From NCBI GenBank assembly GCA_902525035.1, contig CABZFN010000007.1, positions 1 through 64,000 of the forward strand: 64,000 nucleotides of DNA. The letters are read 5' to 3'. Position numbers and translations under genes: made by a program. Each line of letters begins with the position of its first letter. The stretch's first letter is position 1. The DNA comes from an uncultured Alphaproteobacteria bacterium. Its GTDB lineage: Bacteria; Pseudomonadota; Alphaproteobacteria; HIMB59; GCA-002718135. Shown one piece after another: positions 9,534 to 19,220 of the stretch. The notes beneath the pieces were generated by a model that searched no databases, was not told the DNA's origin, and saw only the letters and a list, made by a program, of their open reading frames with translations.

Positions 9534-9988
9534 TAAATATTAGATTTACCACCTGTTTTCGAAACAAGGTGTATATTTTGAATTATAATTTTTTTATTTA
9601 AGTACTTACACATATCATAAATTGTCAGACAGCTAATTGTAACGGCAGTTAATGCCTCCATTTCCACACCTGTATTTGCGTTTGTTTTAATTGTACTTTT
9701 AACAATAAAAGTAAATTTTTTATCATTTTTTATAACCTCAATATTTATGTGATTGATTGGAATATTATGACAAAGCGGTATCAATCTAGAAGTTTCTTTT
9801 GCCCCCATAATACCACCAATTATTGCAGTTTTTTCTAGGTTCCCTTTTTTTGTCTCAAATGATTTTATTTTTTTATATGTTTCTTTATCAAATTTAATTT
9901 CACCTGAGGCAACTGCTACTCTTTCTGTGACATCTTTATTTGATATGTCAATTATATAAGGATTTCCTTTTTTATTAATATGACTCAT
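9533..9988 (-). CDS. moaC: Cyclic pyranopterin monophosphate synthase MoaC
   Basis: MoaC converts the MoaA product into cyclic pyranopterin monophosphate in molybdenum cofactor synthesis. The 151-residue protein carries RVAVASGEIKF near the N-terminus, LIPLCHNIPINHI, the substrate-binding segment GVEMEALTAVTISCLTIYDM and the C-terminal LVSKTGGKS with its Lys-Thr-Gly-Gly-Lys. Its start overlaps the trpC end by 14 bases. The order trpC-moaC-(moeA)-lexA is typical of alphaproteobacteria, but moeA is missing here. Confidence 0.95.
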   Translation of the reverse strand: MSHINKKGNPYIIDISNKDVTERVAVASGEIKFDKETYKKIKSFETKKGNLEKTAIIGGIMGAKETSRLIPLCHNIPINHINIEVIKNDKKFTFIVKSTIKTNANTGVEMEALTAVTISCLTIYDMCKYLNKKIIIQNIHLVSKTGGKSNI

Positions 9989-10775
9989 TTAAAAGCAATT
10001 CTCCTATTTTCTTTTCTTTATTTTTAGATTTTAACAAACTTTCTCCAATTAAAAAATTATATATACCTGTTGAATTAAATTTTTTTATATCATCAGAAGT
10101 TTTAATTCCACTTTCTGCAATTAAAATATAATCATTAGTTAAATTTTTATTCAAATTTATTGAGTTATTTAAATTGATTTCAAGACTTTTAAGGTTTCTA
10201 TTATTAATTCCGATAACAGGGTAGTCTAATTTGATTGCTCTTTTCAGTTCATCTTCATCATGAACCTCTATAATACAATCTAATTTTAATTCATTTGCAT
10301 AATTTATAAATTCTATTGCCTGATCATCTGATAATATTGATAAAATTAACAATATACAGTCTGCTTGATAAATCTTACTTTCTAAAATTTGATATTTATC
10401 AATAATAAAATCTTTTCTTAAAATAGGTAAATTTGTTTTGTTTTTAACCAGAGATAAATGATCAATATTGCCTAAAAAATATTTACTTTCTGTTAAAATC
10501 GATAATGCTCCAACACCTGATCTTTCATATAAAATAGCAATGTCTTCTGGTTTGTAATCTGAAATTATTTCACCTGCACTTGGACTTTGTTTTTTTACTT
10601 CGCCAATTATAAAATTTTTTTTATTTTTTTGAGCTGAAAGTAATTTTTCTTTAAATTCACGTTTCTCTAATTTTGAAGAAATTAATTTTTCTAATGTTTT
10701 AAAAGAACATCTTTTCTTTGTTTCTTTTAATTCTTTAGATTTATCTTCACAAATTTTTTGAAGTATATTAATCAT
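9975..10775 (-). CDS. trpC: Indole-3-glycerol phosphate synthase
   Basis: TrpC closes the indole ring of indole-3-glycerol phosphate in tryptophan synthesis. The 266-residue TIM barrel shows the FIIGEVKKQSPSAGEI motif with the catalytic Lys, then LPILRKDFIIDKYQI, VIGINNRNLKSLEI and ILIAESGIKTSDDIK, all standard loop motifs. It is not fused to TrpF. It overlaps trpD by eight bases and moaC by 14, in the chain ppiD-trpE-trpG-trpD-trpC-moaC. Confidence 0.96.
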   Translation of the reverse strand: MINILQKICEDKSKELKETKKRCSFKTLEKLISSKLEKREFKEKLLSAQKNKKNFIIGEVKKQSPSAGEIISDYKPEDIAILYERSGVGALSILTESKYFLGNIDHLSLVKNKTNLPILRKDFIIDKYQILESKIYQADCILLILSILSDDQAIEFINYANELKLDCIIEVHDEDELKRAIKLDYPVIGINNRNLKSLEINLNNSINLNKNLTNDYILIAESGIKTSDDIKKFNSTGIYNFLIGESLLKSKNKEKKIGELLLNESY

Positions 10776-11769
10776 TAATTAGTGAATTTACAAAATTTTT
10801 TGTAACTCCTTCCTCAATTGTTTTTTTTGCTAAATCAAAACTATCTTTTAGATTATTTCTTAAATTGGATAAATATATTGCCGCTCCTGCATTTATTTCT
10901 ACAATCATTTGAAATTCTCTATAACCACCATTAATCATTTTATTAAAACAATTTGCATTATATTCTGGATCTCCACCTTTTATATCTTCTAATTTAATTA
11001 AATCATAACCATGGTCTCTTGGATCAAAACTATATTCCAGAACTTTATTATCTTTCAATTCATTTATTAGGGTATTATCTGATAAACTTATTTCATCTAA
11101 ACCATCCAATCCGTGAACAACCATAGCTTTTTCAGAACCTAGTTCTTTTAAGCAATTACAATGCATAGAAACTAAATCTCTTGAATAGACACCTAGAAGC
11201 TGTTTACTTGCTTTTGCAGGATTTGTAAGAGGGCCTAACAAATTAAAAATTGTACGTGTAGCTAAATTCTTACGAACGTTAATTACATTCTTCATGGCAG
11301 AATGATGATTTTGAGCAAATAAAAAACAAAAATTTTTATTTGATAATGAGTTTTCTAAATCTTCTAATTTATTTGTAATCTTATAACCTATTTTTTCTAG
11401 CATATCTGCAGAACCTGATTTTGAACTAACCGAACGGTTACCATGCTTTGCTATAGTAACGCCAGCACTTGCAGCAACTATTGCTGCACTTGTTGATATA
11501 TTTAATGTGTCTTTCATATCTCCACCAGTACCACAAGTATCAATTGTATTTTCAGGAGAGTTTATTTTTAGAGATTTCTCTCTCATTACTTTGGCTGCAC
11601 CGATAATTTCTTCTTTTGTTTCACCCTTTAACTTTAAACCAATTAGTATTGATGTAATTTTAATATCATCTAATTCTCCACACATAATTTTATTGAATAT
11701 ATACATACTCTCTTCAATATTCAGATTTTGTTGTTCGAGAATTTTATTTAATATTAAAGTTTGATCCAT
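10768..11769 (-). CDS. trpD: Anthranilate phosphoribosyltransferase
   Basis: TrpD joins anthranilate to PRPP, the second step of the tryptophan pathway. The 333-residue protein has the glycine-rich PRPP loop DTCGTGGDMKDTLNIST, the conserved KHGNRSVSSKSGSADMLE and the LGPLTNPAKASKQLLGVY block. The length is normal for a stand-alone enzyme without a fused glutaminase. It shares a single base with trpG and overlaps trpC, pointing to translational coupling within the operon. Confidence 0.96.
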   Translation of the reverse strand: MDQTLILNKILEQQNLNIEESMYIFNKIMCGELDDIKITSILIGLKLKGETKEEIIGAAKVMREKSLKINSPENTIDTCGTGGDMKDTLNISTSAAIVAASAGVTIAKHGNRSVSSKSGSADMLEKIGYKITNKLEDLENSLSNKNFCFLFAQNHHSAMKNVINVRKNLATRTIFNLLGPLTNPAKASKQLLGVYSRDLVSMHCNCLKELGSEKAMVVHGLDGLDEISLSDNTLINELKDNKVLEYSFDPRDHGYDLIKLEDIKGGDPEYNANCFNKMINGGYREFQMIVEINAGAAIYLSNLRNNLKDSFDLAKKTIEEGVTKNFVNSLIND

Positions 11770-12338
11770 TATTTTGCTAAGTTTAAAAAGTTTTTTAAAA
11801 TAATTTTACCCATATCAGTACCTATACTTTCTGGATGAAATTGTAGTCCAAATATTGGTAATTTTTTATGTGCAATACCCATTATTATCTTATTATTTGT
11901 TTCAGCAGTAATTAAAAAATCTTTAGGCATAGTTCTTTTATCAATTATAAGCGAGTGATATCTAGTTGCTTTAAATTTTCTTTCTACATTTTTAAATATA
12001 GAGTGTCCAAAGTGATTAATTGTATCAACTTTTCCGTGCATGATTTCTTTGCATTTAATGATTTTACCTCCAAAAGCTTGACCAATAGTTTGATGTCCTA
12101 AACAAATGCCAAGTATAGGAAATTGTTTTGATAATTCTGCAACGATATTAAGACTTATTCCAGCTTCATTTGGTGTGCACGGACCTGGTGAAATAACTAT
12201 TGATTTAGGTTTTAATTTACGAATTTTATTTATAGAAATTTTGTCATTTCTAAAAACAACAACCTTTTGATTTAAATCCAATAAGTAGTGTTTTACATTG
12301 TAAGTAAAACTATCATAATTATCTATCAGTAATATCAT
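11769..12338 (-). CDS. trpG: Anthranilate synthase glutaminase subunit
   Basis: This class I glutamine amidotransferase supplies ammonia to TrpE. The 189 residues contain LIDNYDSFTYNVKHYL, the nucleophile motif ILGICLGHQTIGQAFGG, and the His-Glu pair in IFGLQFHPESIGTDMG. The gene overlaps trpE by four bases. In some bacteria TrpG also serves aminodeoxychorismate synthase (PabA role); whether that holds here cannot be seen. Confidence 0.95.
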   Translation of the reverse strand: MILLIDNYDSFTYNVKHYLLDLNQKVVVFRNDKISINKIRKLKPKSIVISPGPCTPNEAGISLNIVAELSKQFPILGICLGHQTIGQAFGGKIIKCKEIMHGKVDTINHFGHSIFKNVERKFKATRYHSLIIDKRTMPKDFLITAETNNKIIMGIAHKKLPIFGLQFHPESIGTDMGKIILKNFLNLAK

Positions 12339-13813
12339 ATATCGAATTTGTATGACTCCTCTGCAGCTGCCATTAAAGCACCAGCTTTATTCAAAATTTC
12401 TTGATGTTCATTTTTTGGGACTGAGTCATAAACTATTCCAGCACCAGCCTGAATGTATAATTTATTATCTTTTACAAGCCCAGTCCTCAAACTAATACAA
12501 GTATCCATGTCTCCATTAGAATCAAAATAACCCATACAACCAGCATAAAAACTTCTATTTAAATTTTCAAGTTCCTCTATGATTTCCATCGCTCTTATTT
12601 TTGGTGCACCAGAAACTGTACCTGCTGGAAATCCAGCCATTAAAGCATCTAGAGCATCTAAATTATTATCTATTTTTCCCTCAACGTTTGAAACAATATG
12701 CATTACATGAGAGTAGTATTCTATAATCATCTTTTCAGTAACATTCACTGTTCCTTTTTTTGCAACGCGCCCAACATCGTTCCTTCCTAAATCTAAAAGC
12801 ATTAAGTGTTCTGCGAGTTCTTTCTTATCATTTAGTAAGTCATTAGATAAATAAAGGTCTTCAGAGGCATTCTTTCCTCTTTTTCTTGTTCCAGCAATTG
12901 GTCTTATCGTAACTTTTTTATTTCTTAATTGAACCATTAATTCTGGACTAGATGCAACAAGGCCAATTTTATCGAAGTTAAGATTTACAAGATAAGGAGA
13001 TGGATTTAGTCGTCTTAACGATCTATAAAGATTGACTGCCTTTAAATTATATTTTGTTTCAAATCTCTGTGAAGGCACAACTTGGAAGATATCTCCATTT
13101 TTAATATATTCTTTTGCTTTATTTACAATTTTATAAAATTGTTCTTTCTTGAAATTTGATTTAAATTTTAATTTAGATTTTTTATTTTTCTTTTGCGCAG
13201 GTTTTAAAATGCTTTTTTCTAACTTTTTAATTGTTTTATCAATAAGTAATTTATTTTTTCTATAGGCTTTTTCTGCTGAGATTTTTTTACTTGGATAAGT
13301 AACTGTCATAAGGGAAATAATATCTTTAATATTATCAAAAACTGCGACAATTTTTGGTCTGATTAAAATTGCATCAGGTATTTTTATATTGTCCTTATTA
13401 CTTAGTTTAATTTTTTCAATATATTGAATCATTGGATATCCTAGATATCCAACTAGTGTTGGGAAAGGAGCGTCAATTTCATTATTTTTAAATTTTGAAA
13501 TTTTTACAAGTTCTTTAAGACTATGAATTGGCTTTTGATCTAGTTTATAATCAAAATTATGATCAAAATATTTTATTTTTGCCTTACCTTTCTTAACTGT
13601 CCAAATTAAATCTGGATCACAACCAAGTAATGAGTAACGTCCTCTTTTACTTCCACCCTCTACTGACTCTAATAGAAAGGAATATTTTTCCGATTTACTA
13701 ATTTTTAATAATGATGAAAATGGTGTTTCAATATCAGCAATAAGATTTTTTTTTAATATCTGAGGTAAGCCTTTGTTATATTGACTTATAAAAATTTTTT
13801 TTTCTAGACTCAT
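12335..13813 (-). CDS. trpE: Anthranilate synthase component I
   Basis: TrpE makes anthranilate from chorismate with ammonia from TrpG. The 492-residue protein has the N-terminal feedback-site motif LLESVEGG (Trp-binding LLES), and the C-terminal chorismate-binding core with IRPIAGTRKRG, FPAGTVSGAPKIRAMEII and IQAGAGIVYDSVP. The start overlaps the ppiD stop. No leader peptide or attenuator is visible, because there is no untranslated space before the gene. Control may therefore act at the ppiD promoter or by allosteric feedback only. TrpF, TrpB and TrpA are not in this window. Confidence 0.96.
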   Translation of the reverse strand: MSLEKKIFISQYNKGLPQILKKNLIADIETPFSSLLKISKSEKYSFLLESVEGGSKRGRYSLLGCDPDLIWTVKKGKAKIKYFDHNFDYKLDQKPIHSLKELVKISKFKNNEIDAPFPTLVGYLGYPMIQYIEKIKLSNKDNIKIPDAILIRPKIVAVFDNIKDIISLMTVTYPSKKISAEKAYRKNKLLIDKTIKKLEKSILKPAQKKNKKSKLKFKSNFKKEQFYKIVNKAKEYIKNGDIFQVVPSQRFETKYNLKAVNLYRSLRRLNPSPYLVNLNFDKIGLVASSPELMVQLRNKKVTIRPIAGTRKRGKNASEDLYLSNDLLNDKKELAEHLMLLDLGRNDVGRVAKKGTVNVTEKMIIEYYSHVMHIVSNVEGKIDNNLDALDALMAGFPAGTVSGAPKIRAMEIIEELENLNRSFYAGCMGYFDSNGDMDTCISLRTGLVKDNKLYIQAGAGIVYDSVPKNEHQEILNKAGALMAAAEESYKFDI

Positions 13814-15630
13814 TTATACTGAGATAAAAGACCATTTATCAGTTCATCATTGAACGAAATTTCTTTTGTCTTAATAATCTCACTACCAAATGCTGTTTTC
13901 AAATCACCTATTAAATTAATATTTGAAGTATTTTCACCTTCTTCAGGCATCTTTATACTTTTAATATTAGCAAAATAAATAGCATTTTCATCTGATCCAA
14001 AAGCTACTTTATCAATATCAGTTTCAAAAATCTTTTGTTTAAAAGATATTGGTAATTCATCATTAGTCTTTAAAGATAAAATTAAATTTTCCGGATTAGT
14101 TGCATAAAATTTATTTATATCTGTGAAGGTCTCTTTATTATTTTCAAAAATATTTTCTGCTTGTTCAGTTTTTTTTGTAAAAATAAAATCATTTAAAACA
14201 CTGTCAAAGATATTATCAATACTCTCTATTTTTGACGGATAAATGTCATCAATGTTTACAATAAAAGAAGTATCATTATCAATGTCTACTAAATCACTAA
14301 CAAAATCTTTATTTTGTGTAAAAGAAAATGAAATTACGTTGCTTAAAGTAGGGTCATCTTCGTTAGTATTGTTAATAATTTTTTTCTTAATGATTAATTT
14401 AAGATTATTTTGATCTGCTATTTCATTAATTGAAAACCCATCAAGTATTTGTTGGTCGAGGCTTGATTTTAATTCATTAAAGTAATTATCTACTTCAAAA
14501 TTGATTAATGTATTATTTATTTCATTCTTCACTTTATCAAATGTTAATTCTTTTTCTGGGAAAATTTCATCCAAAATAATTATATGATATGCCAAAGTTG
14601 TTTGTACTACATCTGACATACTTCCTTTGTCTAATTCAAATATTGCATTTGCAAGTTGTTCTAAAACTTTATTTTTATCAACATTTTTGAAATCATTAAA
14701 AACTATATTATTTTCTTCTGCATATTTAATAATTTCTTCATTAGTTTTTCCAGAAACTTTTATTTTAAAATCATCTGCTTCTTCTTTTGATTTAAAATTA
14801 AATTGTTTAAAACTTCTCTCTTCTGGATTAATAAATAAGTTTTTATTGTTATTATAATAATCATTAAGACTATTTTCTGAAGGTGAAAAATTGTTGCGAT
14901 AATCACTTTTGCTTATTAATATATATGAAATATCTCTATCTTCTTTTGTCATATATGCTGCAGAGTTATTATTAAAGTAATCTAATAGTTCATTATTATC
15001 TTTGGAAATTTGATCTTTACTATAGTTTTCAAGTTTGATTTCGTCGTAAGGTATTTTAAGCAACTCTATGTCTCTACTCTGATTATCATACTTATTAAAA
15101 TTTATTTGCAACTCTAATGGATAATTTTTTTGAAAGAAAAGCTGATCAAATACAATTGACCTAGTTTCAAAGTCTATTAAATCAACAAGATCCTCAATTT
15201 TCAAGCCTTGTCTTCTTAAAAAAGTATTCAATATTTCATCATCTAATTTATTGTTTATGTAGAGATCTGGAAAATTTCTTTTTGTTTCTTTTGCAATTGT
15301 GGTGTCATCTAAAATAAAATTTATTTTATCAAACTCATTTTCAAAGACTGCGCTATTGACTAAATTTTGAAGGGCAATTTGATGAACTTGAAAGCTTCTA
15401 ACTTGATCACCAGTTAATTTACTTCCAATCATTTGAGAAAATTGATTAATATTCATATCCATTGAACGCATAAATTTTGTTGTTGAAATAGGTGTGCCAG
15501 AAATATCAGCTACAAAATTATCAGAATTAAATAAATTTGAGTATCTTGCTTGCCCTCTAAAGAAAAACAAGCTAGCTCCAAAAAGAATAGCTAAACCAAT
15601 TCCAATCCAAGAATTTCTAAAAAATCTCAT
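13810..15630 (-). CDS. ppiD: PpiD-like membrane-anchored SurA/parvulin-domain chaperone
   Basis: This 606-residue protein resembles PpiD, a periplasmic folding factor anchored in the inner membrane near the Sec translocon. A single transmembrane segment (residues about 8-25, IGIGLAILFGASLFFF) is followed by a SurA-N-like helical region. A parvulin domain lies around residues 270-375 (EERSFKQFNFKSKEEADDF through TLAYHIIILDEIFPEKELTF). The rest is poorly conserved and Asp/Asn-rich. Whether the parvulin domain is an active prolyl isomerase cannot be judged. It heads the trp gene run, as in other alphaproteobacteria, and is divergent from tpiA across 49 bases. Confidence 0.88.
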   Translation of the reverse strand: MRFFRNSWIGIGLAILFGASLFFFRGQARYSNLFNSDNFVADISGTPISTTKFMRSMDMNINQFSQMIGSKLTGDQVRSFQVHQIALQNLVNSAVFENEFDKINFILDDTTIAKETKRNFPDLYINNKLDDEILNTFLRRQGLKIEDLVDLIDFETRSIVFDQLFFQKNYPLELQINFNKYDNQSRDIELLKIPYDEIKLENYSKDQISKDNNELLDYFNNNSAAYMTKEDRDISYILISKSDYRNNFSPSENSLNDYYNNNKNLFINPEERSFKQFNFKSKEEADDFKIKVSGKTNEEIIKYAEENNIVFNDFKNVDKNKVLEQLANAIFELDKGSMSDVVQTTLAYHIIILDEIFPEKELTFDKVKNEINNTLINFEVDNYFNELKSSLDQQILDGFSINEIADQNNLKLIIKKKIINNTNEDDPTLSNVISFSFTQNKDFVSDLVDIDNDTSFIVNIDDIYPSKIESIDNIFDSVLNDFIFTKKTEQAENIFENNKETFTDINKFYATNPENLILSLKTNDELPISFKQKIFETDIDKVAFGSDENAIYFANIKSIKMPEEGENTSNINLIGDLKTAFGSEIIKTKEISFNDELINGLLSQYK

Positions 15631-15679
15631 AAAATTTCTATTGCTTCTATAATATTAGTTTCTATAAATAAAAGTAATT

Positions 15680-16399
15680 ATGGTAAATCTTGATAAATAT
15701 TCTTCAATTTTCATTGCAAATTGGAAATTAAATGGAAATTCCTCATTTTTAAAAGATTATTATGAAAAATTAAAAGTTAATTCTAATAATTGTACGGTTA
15801 TCTGCTCACCTTCAGTTTACTTAAAATCACTAAAAAGAAATAATGAAAACTTATTTTGTGGGGCACAAGATGTTTCCGCTTATAAAGAAGGTGCTTATAC
15901 TGGAGAATTATCTGCCTCAATGTTGAAAGATAATAATATAGATTTTTGTTTGGTTGGACACTCTGAGCGAAGACAATACTTTTCTGAAACTAATGATAAT
16001 GTAAATATTAAAAGTTCAAATCTAATTGAAGAAAATATTATTCCAGTTATTTGTATAGGCGAAACCTTAGAGCAAAAAGAAAACAACTTAACAGAAGAAA
16101 CCTTATCTTCACAAATTAAAGATAGTGTTCCAAATTCAGCAATTCATCTAAATGCTTTAATTGCTTATGAGCCAGTTTGGGCAATAGGAACTGGATTAAC
16201 CCCGACCTTAGATGAAATAAATCAAGTACATGATTTAATTAAAAATTTTGATACTAAATTTAGAAGTTTTAAGGTTCTTTATGGAGGTTCTGTTAAGTCT
16301 TCAAATTCAAAAGAAATTACTGAATTAAGTCAAGTAGATGGTTGCTTAATTGGCGGGGCATCACTAAACGTTGATGAATTCAATACAATTATTTCTTGA
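15680..16399 (+). CDS. tpiA: Triose-phosphate isomerase
   Basis: TpiA interconverts dihydroxyacetone phosphate and glyceraldehyde 3-phosphate. The 239-residue TIM barrel shows FIANWKLNGN with the catalytic Lys, CLVGHSERRQ with the catalytic His, IAYEPVWAIGTG with the catalytic Glu, and VLYGGSVKSSN for phosphate binding. It is slightly shorter than the usual 250 residues. It begins the conserved alphaproteobacterial run tpiA-secG-pyrG-kdsA-eno-ftsB-pdh. Confidence 0.97.
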   Translation: MVNLDKYSSIFIANWKLNGNSSFLKDYYEKLKVNSNNCTVICSPSVYLKSLKRNNENLFCGAQDVSAYKEGAYTGELSASMLKDNNIDFCLVGHSERRQYFSETNDNVNIKSSNLIEENIIPVICIGETLEQKENNLTEETLSSQIKDSVPNSAIHLNALIAYEPVWAIGTGLTPTLDEINQVHDLIKNFDTKFRSFKVLYGGSVKSSNSKEITELSQVDGCLIGGASLNVDEFNTIIS

Positions 16400-16430
16400 T
16401 TAATGAAATCAATTTACTATAAGCGCACTA

Positions 16431-16736
16431 ATGACAACTTTAGTAATTATTCAACTGATACTTGCACTTGCTCTTGTTATATTAGTTTTATTACAAGGAT
16501 CTGATAACGATAGCTTAGGCCTTGGTGGTGGAACTTCAACTGGAATGATGTCAGCACGAGGTACTGCTAATTTACTTTCTAGACTAACTGCAATAACTGC
16601 TGGGTTATTCATGGTAATGAGTATCGTTCTTACAATTACCGCCTCCATTGGCTCAGATCGCAACGTTTTAGAGTCACTTCCTTCAATTACTACTGAAGAA
16701 ACTTCAGAAGAACCAACTATACCAGAAAATAATTAA
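16431..16736 (+). CDS. secG: Protein-export membrane protein SecG
   Basis: SecG is the small third subunit of the SecYEG channel. The 101-residue protein has two membrane segments, at residues about 2-22 (LVIIQLILALALVILVLLQ) and about 53-73 (LTAITAGLFMVMSIVLTITA). Between them is the conserved Gly-rich loop LGLGGGTSTGMMSARG. A short acidic tail follows. The position between tpiA and pyrG is typical and confirms the call despite the low complexity of the sequence. Confidence 0.95.
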   Translation: MTTLVIIQLILALALVILVLLQGSDNDSLGLGGGTSTGMMSARGTANLLSRLTAITAGLFMVMSIVLTITASIGSDRNVLESLPSITTEETSEEPTIPENN

Positions 16737-16751
16737 TAATTTCTTGCTATA

Positions 16752-16782
16752 AATAGATCTATTATGTATCACGGTATTCCGT
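16752..16782 (+). promoter_or_regulatory. Palindrome and start-proximal hairpin before pyrG
   Basis: The 47-base gap before pyrG holds a perfect 12-base palindrome, AATAGATCTATT. Nine bases further on is a small inverted repeat, ACGGtattCCGT, ending one base before the pyrG ATG, where a ribosome-binding site would lie. No Shine-Dalgarno sequence is seen. The two elements could form an operator and a translation-limiting hairpin, but the 4-bp stem is weak and chance is possible. Confidence 0.3.
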
Positions 16783-16783
16783 A

Positions 16784-18397
16784 ATGCATTTTGTTTTTAT
16801 TACGGGTGGCGTCGCATCATCTCTTGGAAAAGGTATAGCCTCAGCTTCTCTAGCAACTCTTCTAAAAAGTAGGAAATTTAAAGTAAGGATAAGAAAGTTA
16901 GATCCGTATTTAAATGTGGATCCAGGAACAATGAGTCCATATCAACATGGAGAAGTTTATGTTACTGATGATGGTGCAGAAACAGATTTAGATCTTGGAC
17001 ATTACGAAAGATTTACAAATCAGTCAGCTAAGCAATCAGATAGTGTTTCATCAGGTAAAATCTACTCAAATGTCCTTATGAAGGAAAGAAAAGGTGATTA
17101 TCTAGGCTCAACTATTCAGGTAATTCCTCATGTTACTAATGAAATAAAATCTTTTATAAACAGTGATTTAAAAAATGAAGATATCGCAATTTATGAAATA
17201 GGGGGAACAGTTGGAGATATTGAATCCCTACCTTTTTTAGAAGCAATAAGACAAATTAGAAATGATAAAAACATTTCATCAGCATTGATTCATATGACTT
17301 ATATTCCATATTTAAGTTCAGCCGGTGAGTTAAAAACGAAACCTACTCAACATTCAGTTAAAGAACTTCTCAATGCTGGTATTCAACCTGATATTATTAT
17401 GTGTAGATCTGAACAACCTATAGATAAGGATTCAATTTCTAAAATATCTTTATTTTGTAATGTAAAAAAAGAGTCAGTAATTCCTGCATTGAATGCAAAA
17501 TCAATTTATGAAGTTCCTTCACTATATTCCAAATATGGTTTGGATGAAGCTCTTCTTAATCAATTGGGTTATAAACCAAAAAATCATAAACTAAATTTAA
17601 AGCCTTGGATCGATCTTCAAAAAAAAATTAAAAAAAGAAAACATAAAGTAAAAATTGCAGTAGTTGGGAAATACACAAATCTTAAAGATAGTTATAAATC
17701 ACTCAATGAAGCATTAGTACATGGTGGAATAGAAAATTCTGCTGATGTAGATATTCAATGGATTAATTCTGAAAAAGAAAACAACACTAGTTTAATAAAA
17801 AAATTAAAAAGTTGTAATGGCATTTTAATTCCGGGTGGTTTTGGTTTTCGTGGTATTAATGGAAAAATTAATGCCATTAAATATGCCAGAGAAAATAATA
17901 TTCCTTTTTTTGGAATATGTCTTGGAATGCAGTTAGCAGTTATTGAAATAGCACAAAATGTTCTAAAAATTAAAAATGCTCATTCTTCAGAATTTAAGAA
18001 AACCACCAAATCAGTAGTTGGTTTAATGACAGAATGGGTAAACAAAAACAAAATTGAAAAAAGAAACAAAAATAGTGATAAAGGTGGAACAATGCGTCTT
18101 GGAGCATACAAAGCTATTTTGAAAAAAAATTCTAAAATCTTTTCAATATATAAAAATAAAGTAATTAGTGAAAGACATAGACACAGATACGAAGTAAATC
18201 AGAAATTTCTATCAAAATTTGAAAACAAAGGTTATTATTTTAGTGGTATGTCACCAGATGGATTATTACCTGAAGTGCTTGAGAGCAAAAAACATAGATG
18301 GTTTATAGGAGTGCAATTTCACCCAGAGTTAAAATCAAGACCTTTAGATCCTCATCCTCTTTTTGTATCATTTATAAAGGCTACAATTAATGATTAA
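16784..18397 (+). CDS. pyrG: CTP synthase
   Basis: PyrG aminates UTP to CTP using glutamine. The 537-residue protein has an N-terminal synthetase domain starting HFVFITGGVASSLGKGIASA, a P-loop-like motif that defines the family, with LDPYLNVDPGTMSPYQHGEV following. The C-terminal glutaminase domain has FFGICLGMQLAVIEIA with the nucleophile Cys and GVQFHPELKSRP with the His-Glu pair. It overlaps kdsA by eight bases. Confidence 0.97.
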   Translation: MHFVFITGGVASSLGKGIASASLATLLKSRKFKVRIRKLDPYLNVDPGTMSPYQHGEVYVTDDGAETDLDLGHYERFTNQSAKQSDSVSSGKIYSNVLMKERKGDYLGSTIQVIPHVTNEIKSFINSDLKNEDIAIYEIGGTVGDIESLPFLEAIRQIRNDKNISSALIHMTYIPYLSSAGELKTKPTQHSVKELLNAGIQPDIIMCRSEQPIDKDSISKISLFCNVKKESVIPALNAKSIYEVPSLYSKYGLDEALLNQLGYKPKNHKLNLKPWIDLQKKIKKRKHKVKIAVVGKYTNLKDSYKSLNEALVHGGIENSADVDIQWINSEKENNTSLIKKLKSCNGILIPGGFGFRGINGKINAIKYARENNIPFFGICLGMQLAVIEIAQNVLKIKNAHSSEFKKTTKSVVGLMTEWVNKNKIEKRNKNSDKGGTMRLGAYKAILKKNSKIFSIYKNKVISERHRHRYEVNQKFLSKFENKGYYFSGMSPDGLLPEVLESKKHRWFIGVQFHPELKSRPLDPHPLFVSFIKATIND

Positions 18398-19220
18398 TAT
18401 TAATTTAAAAAATTACTCTATCTCAAATAATTCTCCATTTGTTTTAATTGCTGGTCCATGCGTAATAGAAAACGAAAGTCACTCATTTATGATTGCAGAA
18501 GAGTTACATAAAATATGTGATGATGTTGGTATAAATTTAATTTTTAAATCTAGCTTTGATAAGGCAAATCGATCAAGTATAAAAAGTGAAAGAGGTGTCA
18601 TGCTTGATGATGCATTAAAAATCTTTGAAAAAATTAAAACTAATTTTAATTTACCAATCTTAACAGATATTCATAATGAAGATCAATGTAATCAATTAAA
18701 AAAAGATAGTATCATCGATATTTTGCAAATTCCTGCGTTTCTATGCCGTCAAACAGATTTATTATTAGCTGCAGGTAATACAAATAAAATTATTAATGTA
18801 AAAAAAGGTCAATTTTTATCACCAACTGATGTAAAAAATATTTTCACAAAGATAGAAACTACAAATAATAAAAATATAATGATAACTGAAAGAGGAACAA
18901 CTTTTGGTTACAATACTCTTGTAAATGATTTTAAAGGTTTAGATATTATGAAAAAATATGAATATCCTGTAATTTTTGATGCAACTCATTCTGTTCAACA
19001 ACCAGGAGGAAGAGGTGATAAGAGTGGTGGTCAAAGAGAGCATATTCCTTCTTTATCTAAAGCTGCTATATCTATAGGTGTAGCTGGTTTATTTATAGAA
19101 ACACATAATGATCCAGATAATGCTCCTAGTGATGGACCAAACATGATTAACATTAAAGATTTAAAAAATTTATTAATTCAACTTAAACAATTTGATGATA
19201 TAGCAAAAAACAATGCCTAA
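18390..19220 (+). CDS. kdsA: 3-deoxy-8-phosphooctulonate synthase (KDO8P synthase)
   Basis: KdsA condenses arabinose 5-phosphate with phosphoenolpyruvate to make KDO8P for the lipopolysaccharide core. The 276-residue barrel has [68 protein letters not shown] and [15 protein letters not shown]. Together with the lpx genes it confirms an LPS-bearing outer membrane. It overlaps both pyrG and eno by eight bases, so the three are probably co-translated. Confidence 0.97.
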   Translation: MININLKNYSISNNSPFVLIAGPCVIENESHSFMIAEELHKICDDVGINLIFKSSFDKANRSSIKSERGVMLDDALKIFEKIKTNFNLPILTDIHNEDQCNQLKKDSIIDILQIPAFLCRQTDLLLAAGNTNKIINVKKGQFLSPTDVKNIFTKIETTNNKNIMITERGTTFGYNTLVNDFKGLDIMKKYEYPVIFDATHSVQQPGGRGDKSGGQREHIPSLSKAAISIGVAGLFIETHNDPDNAPSDGPNMINIKDLKNLLIQLKQFDDIAKNNA

